A stretch of 12,497 nucleotides of DNA, taken from JBKPHS01 sp046729975 (lineage in GTDB: Bacteria > Actinomycetota > Thermoleophilia > Solirubrobacterales > Thermoleophilaceae). Numbering within the stretch: position 1 is the stretch's first letter; each line of letters starts with the position of its first letter. Below the pieces are notes generated by a model, which saw only the letters and a program-made list of their open reading frames with translations, had not been told where the DNA came from and did no database searches. The translations under genes and the position numbers were made by a program. The DNA is taken from the NCBI GenBank assembly GCA_046729975.1, contig JBKPHS010000025.1, positions 1 through 12,497 of the forward strand. The letters are read 5' to 3'. Below, piece by piece: positions 1 to 7,274 of the stretch.

Positions 1-1236
1 GAGGCCTACCGGCGCATGATCGCGGAGTACGACGAGATCAAGCAGATCTACGGCCGCGCGCGCACGACTCCGCCCGGCTTCGGGCCGACGCTCCAGGAGC
101 TGCTGCTCGAGCACCCTCGCGGGCGGATCTGGCTGCGCCGGAATGCGATCAGCGCCTGGGACGTCATCCGGCGCGAGTTCGAGGGCCGCCACGTGCAGGC
201 GTTCATGGTCTGGCAGGCGTTCCAGACGCTCGTGCCCATCGACGCCGCCGGGTCGGGCACGCTCGCCTACTCGATCGTGTTCGGGCGGCAGCGCCGCAGC
301 TGGTCGATCCCGCGCGGCGGCTCGGGCGCTCTGACGGACGCTCTTGTGCGCTTCCTCGAGGACAACGGCTCCACGGTCCTCTGCGACCGGCGAGTGGCGC
401 GGCTGGTGCTCGAGGACGGCCGCTGCACCGGCGTCGAGACCGACGACGGCGAGCGCTACATGGCGCGCGCGGCCGTCCTCTCGACCATCCATGTCAAGCA
501 CCTCGTGGACATGGCTCCCGCGGACGCGTGGGGCGAGGAGTTCGTCTACGGCGTCGAGACCTACGACGTAGGCATGCCGGGGATGGCCGCATACTTCGCG
601 ACCACGGCGCCGCCGCTGTTCGAGACGCCCGGCGGGCTGCGCGCCGCGGTCTCCGCCGGCACCGTCGGCTGGCCCGACGAAGTCCTCGAGCTCGGGCGCG
701 CGGTACGGGACGGCAGGCCGTTCGACGGCATCCCGTGGCTGCTCGTGGCCACACCGACGCTCGTCGACTCCGACCGGGCCCCGGAGGGACACCACACGGT
801 CAAGTTGTTGAGCCCGCAGACGATCGCGCTACCCGAGGGCTACGCGAGCTGGGACGAGCGCAAGGAGGACCTGGCGCTCCGCCAGCTCGAGCACGTGCGG
901 AGCTTCGTCCCCAACCTGAGCGAGGACAACATCGTCGCCCGCTACGTGAAGAGCCCCGAGGACATCGAACGCGGGAACCCGCATATGATCGAGGGCGCCT
1001 TCCACGGCGGCGACCGCAGCTACGCTTTCAGCGGACCGAACCGGCCGGTGCCTGGCTGGAGCGGCCACAGGATGCCGATCCCGGGCCTCTACCAGACCGG
1101 CGGCACCACGAGCGTAGGCGGCTCGGTAACAGGCATCCCGGGCCGCAACGCCGCGGTCGTGATGCTGACCGACCTGGGCGAGTCGCCGGAGGAGGTGATG
1201 GCCGGTGCAGGACGCGCGCGTGCGGGCAGCCATTGA
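1..1236 (+). CDS. Phytoene desaturase-like NAD(P)/FAD-dependent oxidoreductase, 5'-truncated by window edge
   Basis: Open from base 1 (EAYRR precedes the ATG at 16), so the gene begins upstream and the N-terminal Rossmann GxGxxG FAD motif is outside the window. The visible part, about 411 residues, fits the C-terminal two thirds of the COG1233 phytoene-dehydrogenase/amine-oxidase-like flavoproteins. It has a PRGGSGALTDAL segment with 'FLEDNGSTVLCDRRVARLVLEDG' spacing typical of the FAD-domain beta-meander, then 'AAVLSTIHVKHLV', and near the end IPGLYQTGGTTSVGGSVTG, the usual C-terminal FAD-contacting GLYxxG region. These enzymes remove or add hydrogen on hydrophobic or cyclic substrates; the substrate here is unknown. 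Its 3' end overlaps the next gene by 32 bases and carries that gene's ribosome binding site, so it belongs to the catabolic operon that follows. A carotenoid role is unlikely because no carotenoid genes are nearby (inference). Confidence 0.87.
   Translation, partial: EAYRRMIAEYDEIKQIYGRARTTPPGFGPTLQELLLEHPRGRIWLRRNAISAWDVIRREFEGRHVQAFMVWQAFQTLVPIDAAGSGTLAYSIVFGRQRRSWSIPRGGSGALTDALVRFLEDNGSTVLCDRRVARLVLEDGRCTGVETDDGERYMARAAVLSTIHVKHLVDMAPADAWGEEFVYGVETYDVGMPGMAAYFATTAPPLFETPGGLRAAVSAGTVGWPDEVLELGRAVRDGRPFDGIPWLLVATPTLVDSDRAPEGHHTVKLLSPQTIALPEGYASWDERKEDLALRQLEHVRSFVPNLSEDNIVARYVKSPEDIERGNPHMIEGAFHGGDRSYAFSGPNRPVPGWSGHRMPIPGLYQTGGTTSVGGSVTGIPGRNAAVVMLTDLGESPEEVMAGAGRARAGSH
1190..1199 (+). promoter_or_regulatory. 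Perfect Shine-Dalgarno for the first alpha/beta hydrolase
   Basis: AGGAGGTGAT is complementary over ten bases to the conserved 3' end of bacterial 16S rRNA. It sits inside the end of the upstream coding region with 5 nt to the GTG at 1205. It fixes that GTG as the start and suggests strong, independent initiation of the hydrolase. Confidence 0.85.
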
Positions 1237-2260
1237 CCACTGGGCGCCGCGCTTCGTCCAGGCCGGGGGCGACTACAACGACTTCCTGGCCACCACCGCG
1301 CGCATCGAGACCTGGGACGAGTGGCTCGACGAGTGGCGCAAGACCGCAGGCGTCCACGCCGAACTGGCGCGCGAGGCGGAGGCTGCCGGCCACCGCCGCA
1401 CCGCCGGCGAGGCGTGGGCGCGCGCGGCCGTTGCGTACCACTTCGCGAAGTTCGTCTGGGTGGTCGATCCAGATCGCAGCCGCGCGGCCGCCGAGGAGGC
1501 CATAGCCGCGCTCTACCGGGCTCACGAGCTGCTCGACCCGACGGCCGAGCGGATCGAGGCGCCGCTCGACGGCGCGTCGGTCGTGGGCAACCTGCGGCGC
1601 CCCGAGGACGCGCAGCAACCGCCGCTCGTGATCCTGATTCCCGGGCTCGACTCGACCAAGGAGGAGTTCTTCAAGCTCGAGGAGGTCTTCCTCGAGCGCG
1701 GAATGGCGACGCTGTCGATGGACGGCCCCGGGCAGGGGGAGACCGGCTTCACCCTGGCGATCCGGCCCGACTACGAGGTGGCCGTCGCGGCGATGCTCGA
1801 CTCGCTCCACGGGCGCCGCGACGTCGACCTCGACCGCGTCGGGGCACTCGGCGTGAGCCTCGGCGGATACTACGCGCCGCGCGCGGGGGCGTTCGAGCCA
1901 CGCCTGAAGGCGGTCGCCGGGCTGAGCGGCCCGTACAACTTCGGCGAGTGCTGGGATGTCGTGCCCCCTCTCACCCGCGAGACATTCGTCGCGAAGTCGT
2001 TCGCGCGCGACGAGGAGGAGGGGCGCGAGAAGGCATTGGAGTTCGACCTGACCGGTGTGCTCGAGCGGTTGCGCCAGCCGTTCCTCGCGATCACCGGGAA
2101 GCTCGACCGGCTCATCCCGTGGGAGCAGACCGAGCGCCAGGCGAGGGAGGCGCCGGCCGGTGAATTCGTGCTCCACGAAGACGGCAACCACGGCTGCGCC
2201 AACGTCCCATACAAGACCCGTCCGCTCGTCGCTGACTGGATGAGAGAGCAGCTCGCGTGA
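1205..2260 (+). CDS. Alpha/beta hydrolase, 2,6-dihydroxypseudooxynicotine hydrolase-like (first copy)
   Basis: A 351-residue serine hydrolase. A helical N-terminal cap region (about 1-115, with HWAPRFVQAGGDYNDF) precedes an alpha/beta-hydrolase core. Seen: PGLDSTKEE (146-154), DGPGQGE (173-179), nucleophile elbow GVSLGG with Ser218, Asp301 in GKLDRLIP, and His329 in EDGNHG. In the pAO1 nicotine-pathway enzyme DHPONH the triad is, from memory, Ser217/Asp300/His329 with a Glu near 148, so spacing and motifs match closely. That enzyme hydrolyses a C-C bond between a dihydroxypyridine ring and a ketone side chain. Related family members include FrsA-like and other esterases, so the exact reaction is inferred. 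The GTG start is set by the perfect upstream SD; the gene ends in a GTGA overlap with the next gene. A paralogue with the same motif spacing lies at 7267..8310. Confidence 0.9.
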   Translation: MQDARVRAAIDHWAPRFVQAGGDYNDFLATTARIETWDEWLDEWRKTAGVHAELAREAEAAGHRRTAGEAWARAAVAYHFAKFVWVVDPDRSRAAAEEAIAALYRAHELLDPTAERIEAPLDGASVVGNLRRPEDAQQPPLVILIPGLDSTKEEFFKLEEVFLERGMATLSMDGPGQGETGFTLAIRPDYEVAVAAMLDSLHGRRDVDLDRVGALGVSLGGYYAPRAGAFEPRLKAVAGLSGPYNFGECWDVVPPLTRETFVAKSFARDEEEGREKALEFDLTGVLERLRQPFLAITGKLDRLIPWEQTERQAREAPAGEFVLHEDGNHGCANVPYKTRPLVADWMREQLA

Positions 2261-3240
2261 GTGGCCGCGGAATCGCGATCGTCGGCGCCGGCATGTGGGC
2301 GCCGCGGCTCGCCGCCGCAGCCAAGCGGGCGGGCCTGGAGCTCGTGATCGGCTACAGCCGCGACGAGGAGCGCCGCGCGGGGTTCGCCGAGCGCTTCGGC
2401 TGCGAGCCGGCCCCGAGCCTCGAGGCGGCGATCGCCCACCCGGACGTGGACGGCGTGGTGCTCGTCACACCAAACGACGTGCACGAGGAGCAGGCGCTCG
2501 CCTGCGCGGAGCACGGCCGCCACGTCTTCGTCGAGAAACCGATTGCCGACACGCTCGAGGCCGGCGAGCGCATGCGCGACGCCTGCGCGGAGGCGGGCGT
2601 GACCCTGATGGTCGGCCACGCATTCCGCCGCCTCGGCGCCGCGCGCCGCACGAACCAGCTGATCGACGAGGGCGCGCTCGGAGAGGTGGTGCTGGCGGAG
2701 GCGAACATGTCGCTGCCGGGCAGCTTCAAGCCCGAGGCGTGGCGTGCTCACCGCGCGCGCAACCCGGGCGCCCCGATCATGCAGCTCGGCATTCACCACG
2801 TTGACACGCTCGCGTGCTGGCTCGGCCCCGTGACGAGCTCGTGGGGCCGCTTCGCGCACGTGCACGTGGATGCGGAGATAGACGACGTGGGGGTCGTGAC
2901 GCTCGAGTTCGAGTCGGGAGCGCTCGGCACGGTGACCGGCAGCTACGTCTCGCCGAAGACGCTGTCGCTGAGGCTCCTCGGCAGCGAGGCCGTGCTCGAC
3001 TACAGGACCGACTTCTCGGTCTGGCCGGATGCCGAAGCGCTCGACGGAGTCACGACGCTCACGCTTGACGGCGACCGCGTCCAGTTCGAGCCCCGTGACA
3101 TGCTGGCCGACGAGCTCGAGGAGTTCGGCCGCTGCATGCGCGGGGAGGCCGAGCCGGAGACCGGCGCGCGTGAGGGCCTCGCCGCCTTGGGTGCGGTCCT
3201 CGAGGCGATCTCCTCGGACCGCGAGGCCGTGGGCCGATGA
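2257..3240 (+). CDS. Gfo/Idh/MocA family NAD(P)-dependent oxidoreductase
   Basis: 327 residues. An N-terminal Rossmann fold has AIVGAGMWA (residues 7-15). The family hallmark EKP is at 93-95 (VFVEKPIADT), with Lys94 the expected catalytic/NAD-contacting residue. The C-terminal alpha/beta domain begins near 120 (VGHAFRR) and contains MQLGIHHVD (175-183). His180 matches the catalytic histidine, but the position usually holding Asp in the GxxxDxGxH motif is Gln176, a variant seen in a subgroup of the family (from memory). The family oxidises or reduces sugars, inositols, biliverdin, dihydrodiols and other cyclic alcohols or ketones. Here the neighbours point to a ring or alcohol intermediate of the operon's pathway and not to sugar metabolism (inference). 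The start GTG overlaps the previous stop as GTGA; the end overlaps the next start as ATGA. Confidence 0.9.
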   Translation: MSGRGIAIVGAGMWAPRLAAAAKRAGLELVIGYSRDEERRAGFAERFGCEPAPSLEAAIAHPDVDGVVLVTPNDVHEEQALACAEHGRHVFVEKPIADTLEAGERMRDACAEAGVTLMVGHAFRRLGAARRTNQLIDEGALGEVVLAEANMSLPGSFKPEAWRAHRARNPGAPIMQLGIHHVDTLACWLGPVTSSWGRFAHVHVDAEIDDVGVVTLEFESGALGTVTGSYVSPKTLSLRLLGSEAVLDYRTDFSVWPDAEALDGVTTLTLDGDRVQFEPRDMLADELEEFGRCMRGEAEPETGAREGLAALGAVLEAISSDREAVGR

Positions 3241-5423
3241 GCGTGCTCGACGGTACGCGGCTCGTAGGCCGGCCGCTCGCACGCCGCGAGGACGCTCGCA
3301 TCCTGAGCGGGCGCTCGCGCTACCTCGACGACATCGAGCTCCCCGGCCTCGCGCATCTCGCGTTCGTCCGCAGCCTGCACGCCCACGCGCGCGTTACGGC
3401 CGTCAGGGTGCCGGACGCAGCCCCGGGGCTGATCGCCGTGCTTACCGCCCGGGACCTCAACGGAAGGGCCCGCTCGCTGCCGATTCAGGTCCCCGAGGGT
3501 GCGGAGGTGGCCGACGAGCCCCACCCCGTGCTCGCTTCGGACGTTGTTCGCTACGCGGGCCAGCCTGTGGCAGCGGTCGTGGGCGAGTCCCGAGCCCTGG
3601 CAGAGGACGCAGCCGAGCTCGTCGAGGTGGACTACGAGCCGCTCGACCCGGTCGTCGATCCGCTCGCGTCCGACTTCGAACTCGAGCGCTGGTCTCGCGA
3701 GGGCGGCGACGTCGACGGCGCGTTCGCCGCCGCGGCCGCGGTCGTCGGCGGGAGCTACGCGATGCCGCGCGTCGCGGCCGTGCCGATGGAGACCCGCGGG
3801 GCAGTGGCCTCCCACGACGGGGACGAGGACCTGCTGACGCTGTGGTGCTCGGCGCAGGACACCCACCGGCAGCAAAAGCAGCTCGCGCACGTGCTCGGGC
3901 GCCCCGCCACGGCGATGCGGATCGTCGTCCCGGACGTGGGCGGCGCCTTTGGGAGCAAGGGCGCTCTGGCTCCGGAGGCCGCGGTGGCCGCGGTGGCGGC
4001 GATGGAGCTCGGCCGGCCGGTGAAGTGGGCCGAGGACCGTTTCGAGAACTTCGTGGCCTCCTATCAGGGGCGCGGCTTGCAGGCCCACGTGGAGCTGGCA
4101 CTCGACGACGACGGGAGGATGCTCGCTCTCCGCGCACGGCTCGTGGCGGACCTCGGCGCCTACCTGCTGCCGACGACCGCTATCCCGCCTCACACCACCG
4201 CGATGCTCATGACAGGCTGCTACGACATCCCCGCGGCGCGCGTCGAGCTGTCGGGCGTGCGCACGAACAAGGTCCCGACCGGCCCATACCGCGGCGCGGG
4301 GCGGCCGGAGGCCGCCTTCTTCGTCGAGAGCGTGGTGGACGACGCCGCCCACGAGCTCGGCATCGATCCGGTTGAGCTGCGGAGGCGCAACCTGGTGTCG
4401 CGCTTCCCGCACGCCACTCCGCTCGGCTGGACATATGACTCGGGCGACTACGAGCATTGCCTGGACCTGGCGCTCGAGCTCGTGGAGCCGGAGCGCGACG
4501 CCGACGCCGAGCGGCTCGTCGGCACCGGGGTCGGCATGTACGTGGAGCGAGCGGGCGGCCAGTTCGAGAGCGCTCGCGCCCGCATCCACCGGGACGGCCG
4601 CGTCGTGATCCAGAGCAGCACCTCGCCACACGGGCAGGGACACGAGACGACCTTCGCTCAGATCGCCGCCGAGCGCCTGCGCATCGAGCCGGGCCGCGTG
4701 GAGCTCGAGTTCGGGGACTCTGCGGTCGTGCCGCCCGGCACCGGCACGTTCGCCAGCCGCTCGGTGGCGATGGGCGGCTCGGCGGTGGCCCTCGCGGCCG
4801 GCGAGCTCGCGAGCCGCTGCCTCGAGATCGCGGCCGGTCTGCTCAGCGTGCCGGAAGACGAGCTGACATGGGACGAGCGCGGCCTTTCGGCTGGCGACGG
4901 CCGCAGCCTGTCCCTGGCCGAGCTGGGCGCCGAAGCCGGTCCGCTTCTGGCCGAGACGCGCTTCGAGTCGGACCTCGTCTTCTCGTCGGGCGCGTACGCC
5001 GCAGTGGTCGAGATCGAGCGGGCCAGCGGACGCCTGGAGGTCCGGCGGATCGCGGCCGTGGACGACGCCGGCGTCATCGTCAACCCGCTGCTCGCCGAGG
5101 GCCAGGTGATCGGCGGCACCGCACAGGGGCTCGGCGAGTGCCTCACCGAGGAGTTCCTCTGCGACGAGCAGGGTCAGCCGACGACGGCGTCCTTCGCCGA
5201 CTACGGCCTGCTGACGGCGGCAGAGATGCCGCCGCTTCGGACCGGGTTCGTCGAGTCGCCCTCGCCGCTCAACCCGCTCGGCGCCAAGGGCATAGGCGAA
5301 GGGGGCGCGATCGGGACCCCCGCCGCGGTGGCGAACGCGGTGGCCGACGCGCTGGGCGGTGTCCGACTGGACCCTCCCTACACCGAGGAAAAGCTCTGGA
5401 ACGCCATCAAGGAGAAGCGGTGA
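3237..5423 (+). CDS. Xanthine dehydrogenase/CO dehydrogenase-family large (molybdopterin-binding) subunit, form-II type
   Basis: 728 residues; the catalytic Moco subunit of a molybdenum hydroxylase. Order of parts: N-terminal a/b hammerhead domain (about 20-135, GRSRYLDDIELPG), first Moco-binding domain with a Gln in CSAQDTHRQQ (Gln207), GGAFGSKG (235-242) and the active-site loop PYRGAGRPEA (350-359), then the second Moco domain with GQGHETTFAQIAAE (466-479) and the base-providing Glu688 in GAKGIGEGG. True CO dehydrogenases (form I) carry AYRCSFR at the loop; this is the form II pattern, found in nicotine, ketone, quinoline and other hydroxylases of uncertain substrate. The linker around 405-430 is short compared with typical 770-800 residue members. 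It should pair with the FAD and Fe-S subunits just downstream. The start ATG overlaps the previous stop (ATGA). Confidence 0.93.
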   Translation: MSVLDGTRLVGRPLARREDARILSGRSRYLDDIELPGLAHLAFVRSLHAHARVTAVRVPDAAPGLIAVLTARDLNGRARSLPIQVPEGAEVADEPHPVLASDVVRYAGQPVAAVVGESRALAEDAAELVEVDYEPLDPVVDPLASDFELERWSREGGDVDGAFAAAAAVVGGSYAMPRVAAVPMETRGAVASHDGDEDLLTLWCSAQDTHRQQKQLAHVLGRPATAMRIVVPDVGGAFGSKGALAPEAAVAAVAAMELGRPVKWAEDRFENFVASYQGRGLQAHVELALDDDGRMLALRARLVADLGAYLLPTTAIPPHTTAMLMTGCYDIPAARVELSGVRTNKVPTGPYRGAGRPEAAFFVESVVDDAAHELGIDPVELRRRNLVSRFPHATPLGWTYDSGDYEHCLDLALELVEPERDADAERLVGTGVGMYVERAGGQFESARARIHRDGRVVIQSSTSPHGQGHETTFAQIAAERLRIEPGRVELEFGDSAVVPPGTGTFASRSVAMGGSAVALAAGELASRCLEIAAGLLSVPEDELTWDERGLSAGDGRSLSLAELGAEAGPLLAETRFESDLVFSSGAYAAVVEIERASGRLEVRRIAAVDDAGVIVNPLLAEGQVIGGTAQGLGECLTEEFLCDEQGQPTTASFADYGLLTAAEMPPLRTGFVESPSPLNPLGAKGIGEGGAIGTPAAVANAVADALGGVRLDPPYTEEKLWNAIKEKR
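5409..5414 (+). promoter_or_regulatory. Shine-Dalgarno for the CoxG-like gene
   Basis: AAGGAG lies at the end of the large-subunit gene, 5 nt before the GTG at 5420. It supports that GTG as the start in a GTGA overlap, where no ATG is available nearby. Confidence 0.75.
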
Positions 5424-6019
5424 GGCTCACAAACCAGTTCACGGTCGCGGCCCGGCTCGAGCAGACATGGTCGGCGCTGCTCGACGTTCCGCGCGTCGCC
5501 CGAGCGCTGCCGGGCGCGCGGCTCGAGCCTGGGAACGGTGACGGCTCCTGGCGCGGGACCATGAAGGTCAAGCTCGGTCCGGTCACGACCGAGTACGAGG
5601 GCAGCGCCCGCCTCCAGGACGTGGACGACGACGAGCGCGTCGCGAGCTTCTACGTGCAGGGCCGTGAGGCGCGCGGGCAGGGCACCGCGGCGGCGACCAT
5701 CACGAACCGCCTATCCGCCGCCGGCGATGCCACGCGGGTGGCCGTGGAGACCGACCTGCAGGTGACGGGGCGCCAGGCGCAGCTCGGGCGCGGTCTGATG
5801 CAGGAGGTGGCGGGCGCCGTGCTCGCGGAGTTCTCGGCGCGCCTCGAGCGCGAGCTCGCCGGCCGCCCAGAGGCGGCCGAGGCAGCGGCGGCGCCGTTCG
5901 ACGACGCGCTCGACGTGGCGGTCGTGGCAGGCCGCGCGCTGCGCGAGCGCGCAGCGCTCGTCGGGATCGGCTTCGCGGCCGGGCTCGTCGCGGGCCTGCT
6001 CCTCAGAGGACGCCGGTGA
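5420..6019 (+). CDS. CoxG-like SRPBCC-domain protein with C-terminal membrane anchor
   Basis: 199 residues. Residues 1-145 form a CoxG/COG3427-type SRPBCC (START-like, ligand-binding) domain: an N-terminal FTVAARLEQTWSALLDVPRVARALPGA segment, then MKVKLGPVTTEYEG (48-61) and a TDLQVTGRQAQLGRG stretch before the long C-terminal helix. An Ala-rich linker (about 150-165) follows, then one hydrophobic segment (about 178-196, VGIGFAAGLVAGLLL) with a basic tail RGRR. In CO dehydrogenases CoxG recruits the enzyme to the membrane, and recent work on a mycobacterial CoxG indicates that it binds and supplies menaquinone. By analogy, this protein may tether the molybdenum hydroxylase to the membrane and feed electrons to quinone (inference). 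It sits between the large and FAD subunit genes with GTGA overlaps on both sides. The longer ORF in this frame reaching back to 4457 is an artefact. Confidence 0.88.
   Translation: MRLTNQFTVAARLEQTWSALLDVPRVARALPGARLEPGNGDGSWRGTMKVKLGPVTTEYEGSARLQDVDDDERVASFYVQGREARGQGTAAATITNRLSAAGDATRVAVETDLQVTGRQAQLGRGLMQEVAGAVLAEFSARLERELAGRPEAAEAAAAPFDDALDVAVVAGRALRERAALVGIGFAAGLVAGLLLRGRR
6005..6010 (+). promoter_or_regulatory. Shine-Dalgarno for the FAD-subunit gene
   Basis: AGAGGA ends 5 nt before the GTG at 6016. This supports the GTG start that overlaps the CoxG stop codon. Confidence 0.65.
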
Positions 6020-6813
6020 AGCCACCGCCGTTCGAGTACTCCGCCCCCGAGTCCGTCGACGAGGCGCTCGAGGTGCTCGGTGACGACGCGAAGGTGCTCG
6101 CGGGCGGCCAGAGCCTCGTGCCGCTGCTGAACTTCCGGCTGGCCCGCCCAGAGCGGCTCGTCGACGTCAACCGGATCGAGGAGCTCGCGTATCTCCGCCG
6201 CGGCGGCGCCGTGCTCCGGATCGGCGCGCTCACCCGCCAGTCCACGCTCGAGCGCTCGCAGCTCGTGCACACCCGCTGGCCGCTCTTGACCCAGGCAGTA
6301 CGACTAGTCGGGCACACCCAGATCCGGAGTCGGGGGACGGTCGGAGGGTCCGTCGCGCACGCCGACCCGACGGCGGAGCTGCCGGTGGCCCTGACCGCGC
6401 TCGACGCCCGCTTTCACCTGCGCTCGCCGCGGGGAACGAGGACGCTCGCCGCCGAGGAGCTCTTCGTGGCGCCGCTCATGACGGCGATCGAGTCGGACGA
6501 GCTGCTCGTCGAGATCGAGGTGCCGGCGCTGCCCGACCGCGCCGGCAGCGCCTTCGTGGAGCATGCGCGCACCCACGGCGACTTCGCGATCGCCGGGGCG
6601 GCGGCCGTGGTCGTGCCGGGCGTCCACGCCTCGATCGCCCTGCTCGGGGCGGGGCCGACGCCCGTGCGGGCCCGCGAGGCGGAGCGCGCGCTGCTGGACG
6701 GCGCCGACCCGGGCGAGGCGGCGGCGATCGCAGCGGTCGGGATCGCCGACGAACACCGGCGGGCCCTGACCACCGAGCTCACCCGGCGGGCGCTTCAGTG
6801 GGCGTCGCCGTGA
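6016..6813 (+). CDS. Molybdenum hydroxylase FAD-binding medium subunit (CoxM-like)
   Basis: 265 residues, slightly shorter than the usual 280-290. The N-terminal PCMH-type FAD domain shows FEYSAPESVDEAL (6-18) and AGGQSLVPLLNFRL (29-42). The second FAD motif RGTVGGSVAHADPTAELP is at 106-123, and DELLVEIEVP follows at 161-170. The C-terminal CO-dehydrogenase flavoprotein domain ends in the typical DEHRRALTTELTRRAL helix. It carries electrons from the Fe-S subunit to FAD and on to an acceptor, which might be quinone given the CoxG-like neighbour. It starts with GTG in a GTGA overlap with the CoxG-like gene and ends at the Fe-S subunit start. The order large-CoxG-FAD-FeS differs from the M-S-L order of classic cox and kdh operons. 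Confidence 0.93.
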   Translation: MKPPPFEYSAPESVDEALEVLGDDAKVLAGGQSLVPLLNFRLARPERLVDVNRIEELAYLRRGGAVLRIGALTRQSTLERSQLVHTRWPLLTQAVRLVGHTQIRSRGTVGGSVAHADPTAELPVALTALDARFHLRSPRGTRTLAAEELFVAPLMTAIESDELLVEIEVPALPDRAGSAFVEHARTHGDFAIAGAAAVVVPGVHASIALLGAGPTPVRAREAERALLDGADPGEAAAIAAVGIADEHRRALTTELTRRALQWASP

Positions 6814-7274
6814 AGGTCGCCCTCGACGTGAACGGCGAGCGCCACGAGCGTGACGTGGAGCCCCGCACCCTGCTGTCCGACTTCATCCGCCACGAGCTCG
6901 GCCTGACGGGCACCAAGGTCGGCTGCGAGCACGGCGTTTGCGGTGCCTGCACCGTGCAGCTGGACGGCGAGCCGGTGCGCTCCTGCCTGATGCTCGCGGT
7001 GCAGGCGCAGGGGCGGTCGCTCCGCACGATCGAGGCGCTCGGTGCCTACGGGGTGCACCCGCTCCAGCGCGCCTTCCACGAGCGCCACGCCCTTCAGTGC
7101 GGCTTCTGCACCGCCGGTTTCCTGATGTCCCTCGAGCCGTTCCTGCGCGACCACCCGCACCCGGACGAGGGGGAGATACGCGAGGCCCTCGCCGGCAACC
7201 TCTGCCGCTGCACGGGCTATCTGGGGATCGTCGAGGCGGTCGAGCAGGCCGCTAAGGAGGTCAGGGATGGCTGA
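6810..7274 (+). CDS. Molybdenum hydroxylase small subunit, two [2Fe-2S] clusters (CoxS-like)
   Basis: 154 residues. An N-terminal plant-ferredoxin-like domain has CEHGVCGAC plus a later Cys (Cys39, 44, 47 and 59 from this start), and the C-terminal [2Fe-2S]-binding domain has QCGFC (Cys97, 100) and NLCRC (Cys132, 134). All eight cluster ligands are present. The protein passes electrons from the Moco to the FAD subunit. The GTG at 6810 was chosen because it makes the same GTGA overlap seen at the other junctions of this operon; a GTG at 6798 in the same frame would add four residues (MGVA) and cannot be excluded, since neither has a strong SD. The 3' end contains the SD of the next gene and overlaps it by 8 bases. 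Confidence 0.93.
   Translation: MKVALDVNGERHERDVEPRTLLSDFIRHELGLTGTKVGCEHGVCGACTVQLDGEPVRSCLMLAVQAQGRSLRTIEALGAYGVHPLQRAFHERHALQCGFCTAGFLMSLEPFLRDHPHPDEGEIREALAGNLCRCTGYLGIVEAVEQAAKEVRDG
7254..7261 (+). promoter_or_regulatory. Strong Shine-Dalgarno for the second alpha/beta hydrolase
   Basis: AAGGAGGT lies within the end of the Fe-S subunit gene, 5 nt before the ATG at 7267. Both hydrolase genes of the operon thus have near-consensus sites, unlike most of their neighbours. Confidence 0.85.

Noticed and set aside
1028..4643. Long open frames on the - strand opposite the + operon (for example 1028..2191, 1870..3282, 3000..4643)
   Set aside because: They are antisense to genes with clear family motifs, are rich in Arg, His, Ala and Leu, have no recognisable domain, and are typical open shadows in high-GC DNA.
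528..6019. Arg-rich + strand open frames such as 528..1505, 3029..4375 and the upstream part of 4457..6019
   Set aside because: They overlap proven genes in other frames and contain low-complexity Arg/Gly/Pro sequence. Only the last 199 codons of the 4457..6019 frame form a real protein (CoxG-like).
6798..6812. GTG at 6798 as start of the Fe-S subunit
   Set aside because: It is possible, but the GTG at 6810 reproduces the GTGA overlap used across the operon and loses only four non-conserved residues; neither has a good SD.
3237..7274. A true aerobic CO dehydrogenase (coxMSL)
   Set aside because: The large subunit has PYRGAGR in place of the AYRCSFR loop with the Cu-binding Cys, so CO oxidation is not supported despite the CoxG-like partner.
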